A stretch of DNA of 56,123 nt from Streptomyces sp. MZ04 (lineage in GTDB: Bacteria; Actinomycetota; Actinomycetes; Streptomycetales; Streptomycetaceae): NCBI RefSeq assembly GCF_004684775.1, contig NZ_SRIC01000021.1, positions 1 to 56,123 of the forward strand, written 5' to 3'. Positions 26,149 to 34,620 of this stretch are shown here, piece after piece; the stretch's first letter is position 1, and the number at the start of each line of letters is the position of its first letter. A program made the position numbers and the translations under genes. A model generated the notes under the pieces. That model saw only the letters and a list, made by a program, of their open reading frames with translations, was not told where the DNA came from and made no database searches.

Positions 26149-26322
26149 CGCCCCCACGCAGGAGCGGCCCCGCTCCGCAACCCCGGCGAAACCGCTCGCC
26201 CCAAAACCGCTCACACGGACGCGCCCGGTTCGACACCCTGAGGAATCTCCTTTTTTGTATGGGTATTGGCTTGTTCGCACCAGAACCTGCCATAGCAAGA
26301 TCACCGAAGACCTGGAGGCGCT
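26149..26322 (+). promoter_or_regulatory. Upstream region of cslA
   Basis: 174 nt between the epsilon-like ORF and the cslA GTG. It contains the unusually AT-rich stretch CCTTTTTTTGTATGGGTATT (about 26247-26266) and the GGAGG ribosome site at 26314. The promoter of the cslA-glxA operon probably lies here, but no -35/-10 pair is clear. Confidence 0.45.
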
Positions 26323-28128
26323 GTGCGGCCGGAGGGCTACAACTACGACACCCACAGCACACTCGCCGGCCCACTCACCGAGCCGGACGGCGACGACTGC
26401 TATCGGGTGCAGTACACCAAGCTCCTCTCCAGCGAGCCGCACCGAATACGAGCCGTCCTGCTCATGACGCTCGCCCCCGTCCTCACCGGCCTCCTCCTCG
26501 TCTATCTCGTCTGGCCGACCCACTGGACGGAACGTGAGGGCGCCGACAGCTGGCTCATCGGCCTCGACATCACGATGCTCGTGGCGATCAGCCTCATCGA
26601 GCTCTTCATGCTCGTCAACGTCATCTCCATCGCCCACGCGACGATGGTGGCGAGGGACCCGATACCCGTCGTCCCCGAACCGGGCACGCGGGTCGCCTTC
26701 CTCACCACGTACGTCCCCGGCAAGGAACCCCTGGCCATGGTCCGCGCCACCCTCGAGGGCGCGACCCGGATACGCCACACAGGACCGCTCGACATATGGC
26801 TCCTGGACGAGGGCGACAACGACGAGGCCAAGGCTCTCTGCTCCGAACTCGGCGTCCGGCACTTCACCCGCAACGGCGTGCCCGAGTGGAACCGCGAGAA
26901 GGGCGTCCACAAGGCCCGCACCAAGCACGGCAACTACAACGCCTGGATCGCGATGCACGGCGGCGGCTACGACTTCTTCGCCTCCGTGGACACCGACCAC
27001 GTCCCGCTCCCCAACTTCCTTGAGCGGATGATGGGTTACTTCCGGGATCAAGACGTCGCGTTCGTCGTCGGGCCCCAGGTCTACGGGAATTACGACACCC
27101 CCGTCACCAAAGCCGCCGAATCCCAGCAGTTCCTCTTCCACGCACTGATCCAGCGCGCCGGCAACCGCTACCGCGCCCCCATGTTCGTCGGCACCAACAA
27201 CGTCGTACGGATCTCGGCCCTCCGCCAGATCGGTGGTCTGTACGACTCGATCACCGAGGACATGGCCACCGGCTTCGAGCTGCACCGGCACAAGAACCCC
27301 GTCACCCGGCGGCACTGGCGGTCCGTCTACACCCCGGACGTGCTCGCCGTCGGCGAGGGGCCCGCCTCCTGGACGGACTTCTTCACCCAGCAGATGCGCT
27401 GGTCGCGCGGGACGTACGAGACGCTGTTCAAGCAGTACTGGAAGGCGCCGTTCACGATGCCGCCCGGCCGGCTCTTCTCGTACACGATGATGCTCGTCTA
27501 CTACCCGATGACGGCCGTCAACTGGCTGCTGGGTGTGCTGAGTTGTGTGCTGTTCCTGTGGTTCGGGGCCAGTGGGACCCAGGTTGCCGCGTCCGTGTGG
27601 CTGATGCTCTACAGCGACGCGGCCGCGCTCCAGATCGGTCTGTATCTCTGGAACCGTCGGCACAACGTCTCACCGCACGAACCCGAGGGCTCCGGGGGTC
27701 TGGCCGGCATGGCGATGTCCGCGCTCTCCGCGCCGATCTACGCCAAGTCGCTCGGCGCCGCCCTCCTGCGCCGCCCGAGCCGCTTCGTGGTCACCCCCAA
27801 GGGCGGCGACACGAGCCCGGACCGGGTGCTCACCTTCCGCATCCATCTCCTCTGGGCGGCGGTCCTCGTCAGTTCACTGGTCGCCTCGTTCGTGCTCGGC
27901 CACACCCACGTGGCGATGCGCACCTGGGCCGTACTCGCCATGGCCATCTCGCTCGCGCCGATCAGTATTTGGGGCTTCACGCTGATCAAGGAACGCAAGA
28001 CGCGCGCCGAGGCCCGGCAGCAGGCGCGCCGCCTCGGAGCCAAGGACGCGGAAGGTCTGATCGCCACGGGCGCGGACGGCGAGCCGGAGCCGGCGTTCGC
28101 CACCGGTACGACGACAGGAGGGAACTGA
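26323..28128 (+). CDS. cslA: CslA, cellulose-synthase-like glycosyltransferase
   Basis: 601-aa GT2 membrane enzyme that makes a beta-glucan at hyphal tips in Streptomyces and interacts with DivIVA. Two N-terminal helices (about 45-65 and 80-105) precede the catalytic domain, which shows WLLDEGDNDE (first Asp), SVDTDHV (DxD), TEDMATG and QQMRWSRG (QxxRW). At least four further helices follow, and a charged tail ends the protein. GTG start with GGAGG 4 nt upstream. glxA starts 3 nt after its stop, so the pair forms an operon. No PilZ domain is seen. Confidence 0.95.
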   Translation: MRPEGYNYDTHSTLAGPLTEPDGDDCYRVQYTKLLSSEPHRIRAVLLMTLAPVLTGLLLVYLVWPTHWTEREGADSWLIGLDITMLVAISLIELFMLVNVISIAHATMVARDPIPVVPEPGTRVAFLTTYVPGKEPLAMVRATLEGATRIRHTGPLDIWLLDEGDNDEAKALCSELGVRHFTRNGVPEWNREKGVHKARTKHGNYNAWIAMHGGGYDFFASVDTDHVPLPNFLERMMGYFRDQDVAFVVGPQVYGNYDTPVTKAAESQQFLFHALIQRAGNRYRAPMFVGTNNVVRISALRQIGGLYDSITEDMATGFELHRHKNPVTRRHWRSVYTPDVLAVGEGPASWTDFFTQQMRWSRGTYETLFKQYWKAPFTMPPGRLFSYTMMLVYYPMTAVNWLLGVLSCVLFLWFGASGTQVAASVWLMLYSDAAALQIGLYLWNRRHNVSPHEPEGSGGLAGMAMSALSAPIYAKSLGAALLRRPSRFVVTPKGGDTSPDRVLTFRIHLLWAAVLVSSLVASFVLGHTHVAMRTWAVLAMAISLAPISIWGFTLIKERKTRAEARQQARRLGAKDAEGLIATGADGEPEPAFATGTTTGGN

Positions 28129-28131
28129 CCC

Positions 28132-30096
28132 ATGGCCTACCGGCCCTCGAAGCGGACGAAGAAGACACTCCTCGGAGTCGGGGCGGGCGCGCTGCTCGTC
28201 GGACTCAACGCACCGGCGGCGCTCTCCTTCGCCGAGCAGCAGTACTACGAGTACAAGATCGCCCAGCCCGGCTACAAGGCGAAGTACGGTTCCTGGAAGC
28301 AGATCGGTATTCCTGAGGAGTACCGCACCAATGCCATCCACGCGGCGCTCCTGCACACCGGCAAGGTCCTGATCGTCGCGGGCTCGGGGAATGAGCAGAA
28401 GAAGTTCGACAAGGGGTCGTTCGACACGATCCTCTGGGATCCGAAGACGGACACCTTCAAGAAGATCGCGACCCCGGACGACTTCTTCTGCTCCGGGCAC
28501 GCCCAACTCCCCGACGGGCGGCTCCTGGTGGCGGGCGGCACGGCGCGCTACGAACTCCTCGACGACGAGGTCGACCGGGCCGGCGGCGGCATGCGCGTCA
28601 AGAACGAGAACCCCGACAAGCCGCTCGTCCTGAAGAAGGGCACCCGCTTCCGCTCGCCGTCCGGAGTCGAGTACGTGAGCAGGTTCAACGTCAACGTGCC
28701 CAAGGCCAAACGGGACTTCAAGATCACGTACTCCAAGTCCGGGGTGATGCAGCCCTGGAAGACGACCGTCAAGGCGAGTGAGGCGCGGGTCTTCGTGGAG
28801 GCCGTGCGGGAGGGCGAGCAGTCCGTCACCGAGAAGGCCGCGCAGTACGAGATCGAGGGCCTGACCGGCAAGGACGCGGACAACGCCTACGGGATCGCCG
28901 AGAAGATCACCATGGACAAGCAGGACTTCCAGGGGATCAAGGCGGCCTACGAGTTCGACCCGAAGGCCGAGAAGTACATCCCCGTCGAGCCGATGGAGAA
29001 GGCCCGTTGGTACCCGACGCTTGTCGGTCTCGACGACGGCAAAGTGCTCGCGGTCTCCGGGCTCGACGACGTGGGCATGATCGACCCGGGCGACAACGAG
29101 ATCTACGACCCGAAGACCAAGAAGTGGACCGACGGGCCCAAGCGCTACTTCCCGACGTACCCCGCGCTCTTCCTCACCAAGGGCGGCAAGCTCTTCTACC
29201 CGGCGTCGAACGCGGGCTACGGCCCCGCCGGCAAGGGCCGTGCCCCTGGGCTGTGGGATCTGAAGACCAATAAGTTCCAGAAGATCCCCGGGCTCGTCGA
29301 TCTCGATCAGACCGAGACGTCGGCGTCCGTGCTGCTGCCCCCGGCGCAGGACCAGAAGGTGATGATCCTGGGCGGTGGAGGCGTCGGCGAGTCCGAGAAG
29401 GCGACCCGGCGCACGGCGGTGGTGGACCTCAGGCAGGACAGCCCCGTCTTCAAGACCGGGCCCCAACTCCCGCAGGGCACCCGCTACTTGAACAGCGTGA
29501 TCATGCCGGACGACTCGGTGTTCACGTCCAACGGCTCCACGGACTACCGGGGGCGCGGCGCCAGCAACATCCTCAAGGCGCAGTTCTACGACCCCAAGAC
29601 CAACGCCTTCCGCGAGGCGGCGTCGCCCAAGGTGGGCCGCAACTACCACTCCGAGGCGCTGCTGCTGCCCGACGGCCGGGTCGTCACGTTCGGCTCGGAT
29701 CCGCTCTTCGACAATCAGGAGAACACCAAACTCGGCCACTTCGAGCAGCGCATGGAGGTCTTCACTCCGCCGACCCTGCACAAGGCGGGCAAGGACCGCC
29801 CCGTGCTTGGGCAGGGGCCTGAGCTCCTTGCTGTCAACGGCCGCGCGACGTTCCGTACGGGAGACGCGGCGAAGATCGTTTCGGCCCGGCTGATGCGTCC
29901 GAGTGCGGTGACCCACACGACCGATGTGGAGCAGCGGTCGATCGCCCTCGGGCTCACCAAGGGCAAGGGTTCGGTGACGGTGGACGTGCCCAGGGGCGAC
30001 ACCGCGCTGGTGCCGCCGGGCTGGTACATGCTGTTCGTCACGGACCGGAACGGCACCTCGTCCGAGGCGAAGTGGATCCACGTGAAGCAGAAGTAG
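28132..30096 (+). CDS. glxA: GlxA, copper radical oxidase
   Basis: 654-aa membrane-anchored galactose-oxidase-like enzyme needed with CslA for glycan deposition at tips. N-terminal anchor is about residues 12-32 (LLGVGAGALLVGLNAPAAL). Probable active-site residues: Cys120 (FFCSGH) cross-linked to Tyr294 in ARWYPT with stacking Trp293, copper ligands Tyr505/His506 (GRNYHS) and His595 (THTTDV). Kelch-like blades with GGxx turns fill the middle, and an Ig-like C-terminal domain ends it. Residue roles are inferred from family motifs, not an alignment. The product is a carbonyl plus H2O2. Confidence 0.93.
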   Translation: MAYRPSKRTKKTLLGVGAGALLVGLNAPAALSFAEQQYYEYKIAQPGYKAKYGSWKQIGIPEEYRTNAIHAALLHTGKVLIVAGSGNEQKKFDKGSFDTILWDPKTDTFKKIATPDDFFCSGHAQLPDGRLLVAGGTARYELLDDEVDRAGGGMRVKNENPDKPLVLKKGTRFRSPSGVEYVSRFNVNVPKAKRDFKITYSKSGVMQPWKTTVKASEARVFVEAVREGEQSVTEKAAQYEIEGLTGKDADNAYGIAEKITMDKQDFQGIKAAYEFDPKAEKYIPVEPMEKARWYPTLVGLDDGKVLAVSGLDDVGMIDPGDNEIYDPKTKKWTDGPKRYFPTYPALFLTKGGKLFYPASNAGYGPAGKGRAPGLWDLKTNKFQKIPGLVDLDQTETSASVLLPPAQDQKVMILGGGGVGESEKATRRTAVVDLRQDSPVFKTGPQLPQGTRYLNSVIMPDDSVFTSNGSTDYRGRGASNILKAQFYDPKTNAFREAASPKVGRNYHSEALLLPDGRVVTFGSDPLFDNQENTKLGHFEQRMEVFTPPTLHKAGKDRPVLGQGPELLAVNGRATFRTGDAAKIVSARLMRPSAVTHTTDVEQRSIALGLTKGKGSVTVDVPRGDTALVPPGWYMLFVTDRNGTSSEAKWIHVKQK

Positions 30097-30113
30097 CAGA
30101 TCCCCGTGCCGAG

Positions 30114-31151
30114 TCAGGCGTCCTTGGCGTTGCGCGCGAGCCCCAGCGCGTAGTCCGGCCACCACTGGCCCGCAGCCGGGCCGCCCCGGCACGGTCCGTC
30201 CGAGTCGCCGGGGCGCTTGATCCACAGGACGGCGTCGAGCAGGGCGTCACCCGTCTTGTCGGTGGGCGGGGTGCCGAGGCCCCGGCCCGGCGGATTGCAC
30301 CAGGCGTCCTGGCGGTCGCCGGCCAGCGGCCCCTTGCCGTTGCGGCTGGTGTCCATCACGAAGTGCTTGCCGCCGACCGTCCCCGACAGGCTGCGGCCGT
30401 ACGCCTTGATCGTCTCGTCGCTCTGGAAGTTGGAGACGTTCAGCGAGAAGCCGTCGGCCCGGTCGATCCCGGCCTGTTGGAGCGGTTCGGTGAGCTTGGC
30501 CGCCTGGTTGATCCAGCCGGGGTTGCCCGCGTCCAGATAGACCTTCACCTGCGGCTGTTGCTTGAGCCGCTGGATGGCTTCGGAGAGCAGTTGGTAGCGG
30601 TCGGCGTGGTGCTCGGCGGGCGTGCAGCCGTCCACGATGTGCGGGATCGCGTCCGGCTCCAGGATGACGAGGGCCGGGCGGTCCCCGATCGTCCCCGCGA
30701 ACTTGTCGATCCACTGCCGGTAGAAGTCGGAGCTGTGCGCGCCGCCCGCGGAGTGCTGGCCGCAATCGCGGTGTGGGATGTTGTAGGCGACGAGCACGGC
30801 GGTGCGGTCGTTCTGCGCGGCACCCTCGACGGCGGCCTTGATGTCGGGCGCCGGGTCGTCGCCCGCGGGCCACACCGCCACCGGCTGCTCGGAGATCCGC
30901 TTGAGCGCTGCGGCGTCCTGGGTGCGGCCTTCCTGCTCCCACTGCTCGACCTGCCGGGCAGCGGAGCTCTGGGGGTCGACCCAGAAGGCGCTCTTGGGAG
31001 GCTGGTCGGCGTCGGTGGAGGCTCCGGCCTCGGCGGCCGGCTTCTCCTTCCCGGAGCCGGAGCCGGATCCGGAGCCGGAAGAGCAGCCCGCCGTGAGCCC
31101 GAGGGCCGTGAGGGCCGTGAGTGCCGTGAACGTACGGAGCAGCCGGTGCAT
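30114..31151 (-). CDS. GH6 endoglucanase lipoprotein, CslZ-like
   Basis: 345-aa cellulase. The signal ends with lipobox LTAGC (Cys23), followed by a Ser/Gly linker (SSGSGSGSGSG), so it is probably lipid-anchored. The GH6 catalytic domain has AYNIPHRDCGQ, VILEPDAIPH (general-acid Asp), YLDAGNPGW and MDTSRNG. It is convergent with glxA, separated by 17 nt. S. coelicolor also encodes a GH6 enzyme (CslZ) beside cslA-glxA, thought to trim or release the tip glucan. No carbohydrate-binding module is seen. Confidence 0.92.
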   Translation of the reverse strand: MHRLLRTFTALTALTALGLTAGCSSGSGSGSGSGKEKPAAEAGASTDADQPPKSAFWVDPQSSAARQVEQWEQEGRTQDAAALKRISEQPVAVWPAGDDPAPDIKAAVEGAAQNDRTAVLVAYNIPHRDCGQHSAGGAHSSDFYRQWIDKFAGTIGDRPALVILEPDAIPHIVDGCTPAEHHADRYQLLSEAIQRLKQQPQVKVYLDAGNPGWINQAAKLTEPLQQAGIDRADGFSLNVSNFQSDETIKAYGRSLSGTVGGKHFVMDTSRNGKGPLAGDRQDAWCNPPGRGLGTPPTDKTGDALLDAVLWIKRPGDSDGPCRGGPAAGQWWPDYALGLARNAKDA

Positions 31152-31230
31152 CCAGCCCCCTTGGGCGACGGTGACGCGGCAATCGTTACATAACGGTCGA
31201 ATTCGGTTCGGTTACGACACCGGGGCCGGC

Positions 31231-31261
31231 CTCAGATGCCGTCGGCCGACCTCAGATGCCG
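31231..31261. repeat. 20-bp tandem duplication over a gene 3' end
   Basis: CTCAGATGCCG occurs at 31231 and 31251, separated by GTCGGCCGAC-type filler, giving a 20-nt period. The second copy contains the stop codon (31252-31254) of the ArsR-type regulator. Confidence 0.7.
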
Positions 31262-32235
31262 CCGCTCGCCAGCGCGATGCCGAGCGGTGTCCGCTCGTAC
31301 AGGACCTGATGTCCGTACCGCCGCGAGACCAGCAGACCCGCGTCGCGCAGCGTGCCCAGGTGCGCGGAGACAGAGGACGGCGCGAGGCCCAGGCGGTGGG
31401 CCAGGGCCGAGGTGGTGGTGGGTTCGGCGAGTGCGGCCAGGACAGTCGCCCTGCCGCGGCCCAGGAGTCGCACGAGGGCTTGGGAGGTCTGTTCCGTGGG
31501 CTCGGACCACAGCCCGCCGATGCCGCGCGCGGGATAGACGAGGGTGGGCTGCCAGGGGGGATCGTGCCCGCTGACCACGTCGGGCCAGGCGAAGACGCTC
31601 GGCATCAGCATCAGGCCCTGCCCGTCGAGATGGCGTACGTGGTTGGTCCGCCGCGCGACGGTGAGGATCCCCGCGTCCCAGGTGAACCTCGGGTCGAGCT
31701 CGGCCAGGAGCGCCCCCAGACCGACCTCCGCGAGGCGCCGCGAGTGGAAGGTGACATCGGCCTCCAGGAGAGCGCGCAGCCGGGGCCAGTCAGGCTCGAC
31801 GAGCGCGTGCCACACGGCCTCCATGGCGTCGGCGAGCTCCCGCACGGAGCGCGCGGGATCGGCGACCAGCGCACGGCCCAGCGGGGACCGCGCGGCCCCC
31901 GGCGTGCAGTCGAGCGCCCGCGCAAGATCGTCGCGCGCGGCCTCCGGGTCGGCCGCACGCACGGCCGCGATCTCCTCCTCGAAGGTGGCCGCCGGGCCGA
32001 TCGGGGGAGGCCCGATGAAGTCCGGGCTGTGTCCGCGCTCGGGCATCAGGAGCCACAGTGCTCGGAGGTCGAGCCCCTGACTCGCCTCGCGGATCCGCCG
32101 CAGCCACCGCGGGTGGTAGCCGTGCCGGTCGGGGCGCTTGAGGGTGCGTACGGCCTCCTGCGTCTCCCACAGGGGCGAGATCGCGAACCGGCAGCGCAGC
32201 AGGTCGTCCTGCCCGAAGTGCAAGTGATACGGCAT
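31252..32235 (-). CDS. ArsR-type winged-helix regulator with a large N-terminal domain
   Basis: About 327-aa regulator. The long N-terminal domain (residues 1-240, DUF5937-like) begins MPYHLHFGQDDLLRCRFAISPLWE; the C-terminal 80 residues carry an ArsR-like HTH (TTTSALAHRLGLAPSSVSAHLGTLRDAGLL) and wing (SRRYGHQVLYERT). ATG 32235 is preceded by a G-rich stretch (GGGGGGAG); a GTG 15 nt upstream is an alternative. Divergent from the MFS gene, which it probably controls. The inducer is unknown. No Cys metal site is apparent. Confidence 0.88.
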   Translation of the reverse strand: MPYHLHFGQDDLLRCRFAISPLWETQEAVRTLKRPDRHGYHPRWLRRIREASQGLDLRALWLLMPERGHSPDFIGPPPIGPAATFEEEIAAVRAADPEAARDDLARALDCTPGAARSPLGRALVADPARSVRELADAMEAVWHALVEPDWPRLRALLEADVTFHSRRLAEVGLGALLAELDPRFTWDAGILTVARRTNHVRHLDGQGLMLMPSVFAWPDVVSGHDPPWQPTLVYPARGIGGLWSEPTEQTSQALVRLLGRGRATVLAALAEPTTTSALAHRLGLAPSSVSAHLGTLRDAGLLVSRRYGHQVLYERTPLGIALASGGI

Positions 32236-32347
32236 GGCTCCCCCCCGCACGACGACCGAATACCCGAACGCCCGTCCGCCCGATCACTCGATTCGTCTGG
32301 AGCCGAAACTCTAGGGCGAGCGGCACGCGCGCGTGCAGGGTGCGGAC

Positions 32348-33626
32348 ATGCCCGAAGAGAAACCCACCGGCTACCGCCGTGTCCTGGCCGTCCGTGAGTT
32401 CCGCACCGTCTTCCTCGCTCACTCCCTCTCTCTGCTGGGCGTCATCGTCAGCGAGGTCGCGCTGACCGTCCTCGTCTACTCGCTCACCGGGTCGCCGCTG
32501 CTCAGCGCGCTCACCTTCGCGCTCGGCATGCTGCCCTACCTGATCGGGGGGGACGCTGCTCTCCGGGATCGCCGACCGGTATCCGCCCCGCCGGGTGCTC
32601 GTGCTCTGCGATCTCCTGTGTGCCGGGTGCGCGGCCTTGATGGCGCTGCCCGCGACGCCCGTCTTCGTGCTGCTCGCGCTGCGGTGCGTCATCGCCGTCG
32701 TCTCGCCGGTGTTCAACGGGACGCGGATGGCGACCCTCACCGACATCCTCGGGGACGGCGATCTGTTCGTGCTCGGGCGCTCCCTGCTGCGGATCGTCTC
32801 GCAGAGCTCCGTACTCGTCGGCTTCGGCCTCGGCGGCGTGCTGCTGACCTTCGTCCCCGCGCGCGGGGCACTGGTCATCACCGTCTGTACGTTCCTGGCG
32901 TCGGCGCTGCTGCTGCGGCTCGGCACCCGGCGCAGGCCCGCGCGGGGTGACGGCGGCTCCGCGCTCGTCCGCTACTCCCTCGGCGGCGCGCGGCAGATCC
33001 TCGGCGACCGCCGGATCCGGGCGCTGCTCCTCCTGCTCTGGGCGCCGCCGATGTTCATGGTCGCCCCGGAGGCGCTCGCCGCCCCGTACTCCGAGGACAT
33101 CGGCGCCGGCGTCGCGGGCGTCGGCCTGCTGATGTGCGCGCTGCCCGTCGGCACGATCGCGAGCGAGCTGTACGCCGGGTCAGCGCTCTCCGCGGGCACC
33201 CGCGCCCGCATCACCCTGCCGCTCGCCGCCGTGACGCTGCTGCCGCTCGTCGTGTACGCCGTGACGCCGGGCCTGGTCTGGGCGATGCTCGCCCTCGCGC
33301 TCGCCGGGGCCGGGTCCGCGTACACCCTGGGCCTGGACCGCTGGTTCGTCGACGCCGTCCCGCAGGAGCTGCGCGGACGGGCCATGACCGTGCACACGGC
33401 CGGGCTCATGACGATCCAGGGGGTCGGCATGGCGCTCGCCGGGCTCGCCGCCGAGTTCTTCGCGGTGAGCACGGTCGTGACGGGCGCGGGCGTGCTCGGC
33501 ACGGTGTGCTGTCTGCTGCTGGTCCTTGAGGTCCGGGCCACGGCCCGTCCCGAACGGACGGTCGACGTACAAGAACAGGCGACCGAATTGCGAGACGGGG
33601 CTGACCACCATATGACCGGCGGGTAA
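32348..33626 (+). pseudogene. MFS transporter gene broken by a +1 frameshift in a G7 tract
   Basis: The first part (from ATG 32348) encodes YRRVLAVREFRTVFLAH and two helices to LGMLPYLIGG. At the run of seven G (32546-32552) the frame is lost. Removing one G restores GGTLLSGIADRYPPRR (MFS motif A) and continues in frame to the stop at 33626, for about 425 aa and 12 helices. So either a real inactivating or switchable frameshift or a sequencing error exists here. The two halves are otherwise well preserved. It lies divergent from the ArsR-type regulator and just upstream of a MarR gene. Confidence 0.85.
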
Positions 33627-33636
33627 GGTCTTTGGC

Positions 33637-34146
33637 GTGCCGAAGCCGCTCAGCCTTCCCTTCGATCCCATCGCCCGCGCCGACGAACTCTGGAAGCAGC
33701 GCTGGGGATCCGTCCCGGCCATGGGTGCGATCACCTCGATCATGCGGGCGCACCAGATCCTGCTCGCCGAGGTCGACGCGGTCGTCAAGCCGTACGGACT
33801 GACCTTCGCGCGCTACGAGGCGCTGGTCCTGCTCACGTTTTCGCAGGCCGGCGAGTTGCCGATGTCGAAGATCGGCGAGCGGCTCATGGTCCATCCCACG
33901 TCGGTCACGAACACCGTCGACCGCCTGGTGAAGTCCGGTCTCGTCGACAAGCGCCCGAACCCGAACGACGGGCGCGGCACGCTCGCCTCCATCACGGAGA
34001 AGGGCCGCGAGGTGGTCGAGGCCGCCACCCGCGAGCTGATGGCGATGGACTTCGGGCTCGGGGCGTACGACGCGGAGGAGTGCGGCGAGATCTTCGCGAT
34101 GCTCAGGCCCTTGCGGGTCGCTGCAGAGGACTTCGAGGAGCAGTAG
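33637..34146 (+). CDS. MarR-family transcriptional regulator
   Basis: 169-aa regulator read from GTG 33637, 10 nt after the MFS stop. The HTH is LPMSKIGERLMVHPTSVTNTVDRLVKSGLV; the wing is PNPNDGRGTLASITEKG. The N-terminal extension PFDPIARADELWKQRWG is typical of actinobacterial MarR proteins. The C-terminal helix ends AAEDFEEQ. It may be co-transcribed with the MFS gene and could regulate it or icmA; no operator is proved. Confidence 0.9.
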   Translation: MPKPLSLPFDPIARADELWKQRWGSVPAMGAITSIMRAHQILLAEVDAVVKPYGLTFARYEALVLLTFSQAGELPMSKIGERLMVHPTSVTNTVDRLVKSGLVDKRPNPNDGRGTLASITEKGREVVEAATRELMAMDFGLGAYDAEECGEIFAMLRPLRVAAEDFEEQ

Positions 34147-34213
34147 AGGGCGGGTGGAACCGGAAGCGGGGCCGCCGGAAGATCGCGCAAATCGGGCCGA
34201 TACGCTCGTAGGC

Positions 34214-34546
34214 ATGAAGAAGACCGTGCTGACCCGTTACCGGGTGATGGCCTACGTCACCGCCGTCATGCTGCTCGTTCTGTGCACCTGCATGGTGTTC
34301 AAGTACGGCTTCGACAAGGGTGAGGGCCTGACGCTCGCCGTCTCCCAGGTGCACGGCGTCCTCTACATCATCTACCTGATCTTCGCCTTCGACCTGGGCT
34401 CCAAGGCGAAGTGGCCGTTCGGCAAGCTGCTCTGGGTGCTCCTCTCGGGCACCATTCCGACGGCCGCGTTCTTCGTCGAGCGCAAGGTCGTGCGGGACGT
34501 CGAGCCGCTGATCGTCGACGGTTCAGCGGTCACCGCGAAGGCGTAA
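34214..34546 (+). CDS. DUF3817 small integral membrane protein, second copy
   Basis: 110-aa membrane protein with hydrophobic segments VMAYVTAVMLLVLCTCMVF, HGVLYIIYLIFAF and LLWVLLSGTIPTAAFF, then VERKVVRDV. It resembles the 17955-18299 protein in the HGVL(Y/F)..Y and FF.ERK signatures. ATG 34214 is chosen over an upstream in-frame start because it gives the family-length N-terminus, with TAGG upstream. Followed by a hairpin terminator. Function unknown. Confidence 0.88.
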   Translation: MKKTVLTRYRVMAYVTAVMLLVLCTCMVFKYGFDKGEGLTLAVSQVHGVLYIIYLIFAFDLGSKAKWPFGKLLWVLLSGTIPTAAFFVERKVVRDVEPLIVDGSAVTAKA

Positions 34547-34551
34547 CCTCC

Positions 34552-34577
34552 ACCGCCACGGACAGGTCCGTGGCGGT
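34552..34577 (+). terminator. Terminator hairpin after the second DUF3817 gene
   Basis: Perfect 12-nt arms ACCGCCACGGAC (34552-34563) and GTCCGTGGCGGT (34566-34577) begin 6 nt after the DUF3817 stop. The stem isolates the gene from icmA downstream. Confidence 0.65.
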
Positions 34578-34588
34578 CAGGCATCGAC

Positions 34589-34612
34589 ATTTACTAGGAC
34601 GTCCTAGTAAAT
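34589..34612. promoter_or_regulatory. Perfect 24-bp palindrome before icmA
   Basis: ATTTACTAGGAC-GTCCTAGTAAAT is fully self-complementary and ends 8 nt before the icmA ATG. Length, AT ends and position suggest a repressor operator (GntR- or TetR-like), probably overlapping the transcription start. No regulator can be named. Confidence 0.7.
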
Positions 34613-34620
34613 TCGAGGGT

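Noticed and set aside
27874..30225. Minus-strand open frame of about 780 codons under cslA/glxA
   Set aside because: Composition is repetitive Arg/Leu/Val/Gly, no domain is visible, and both opposite-strand genes have clear catalytic motifs.
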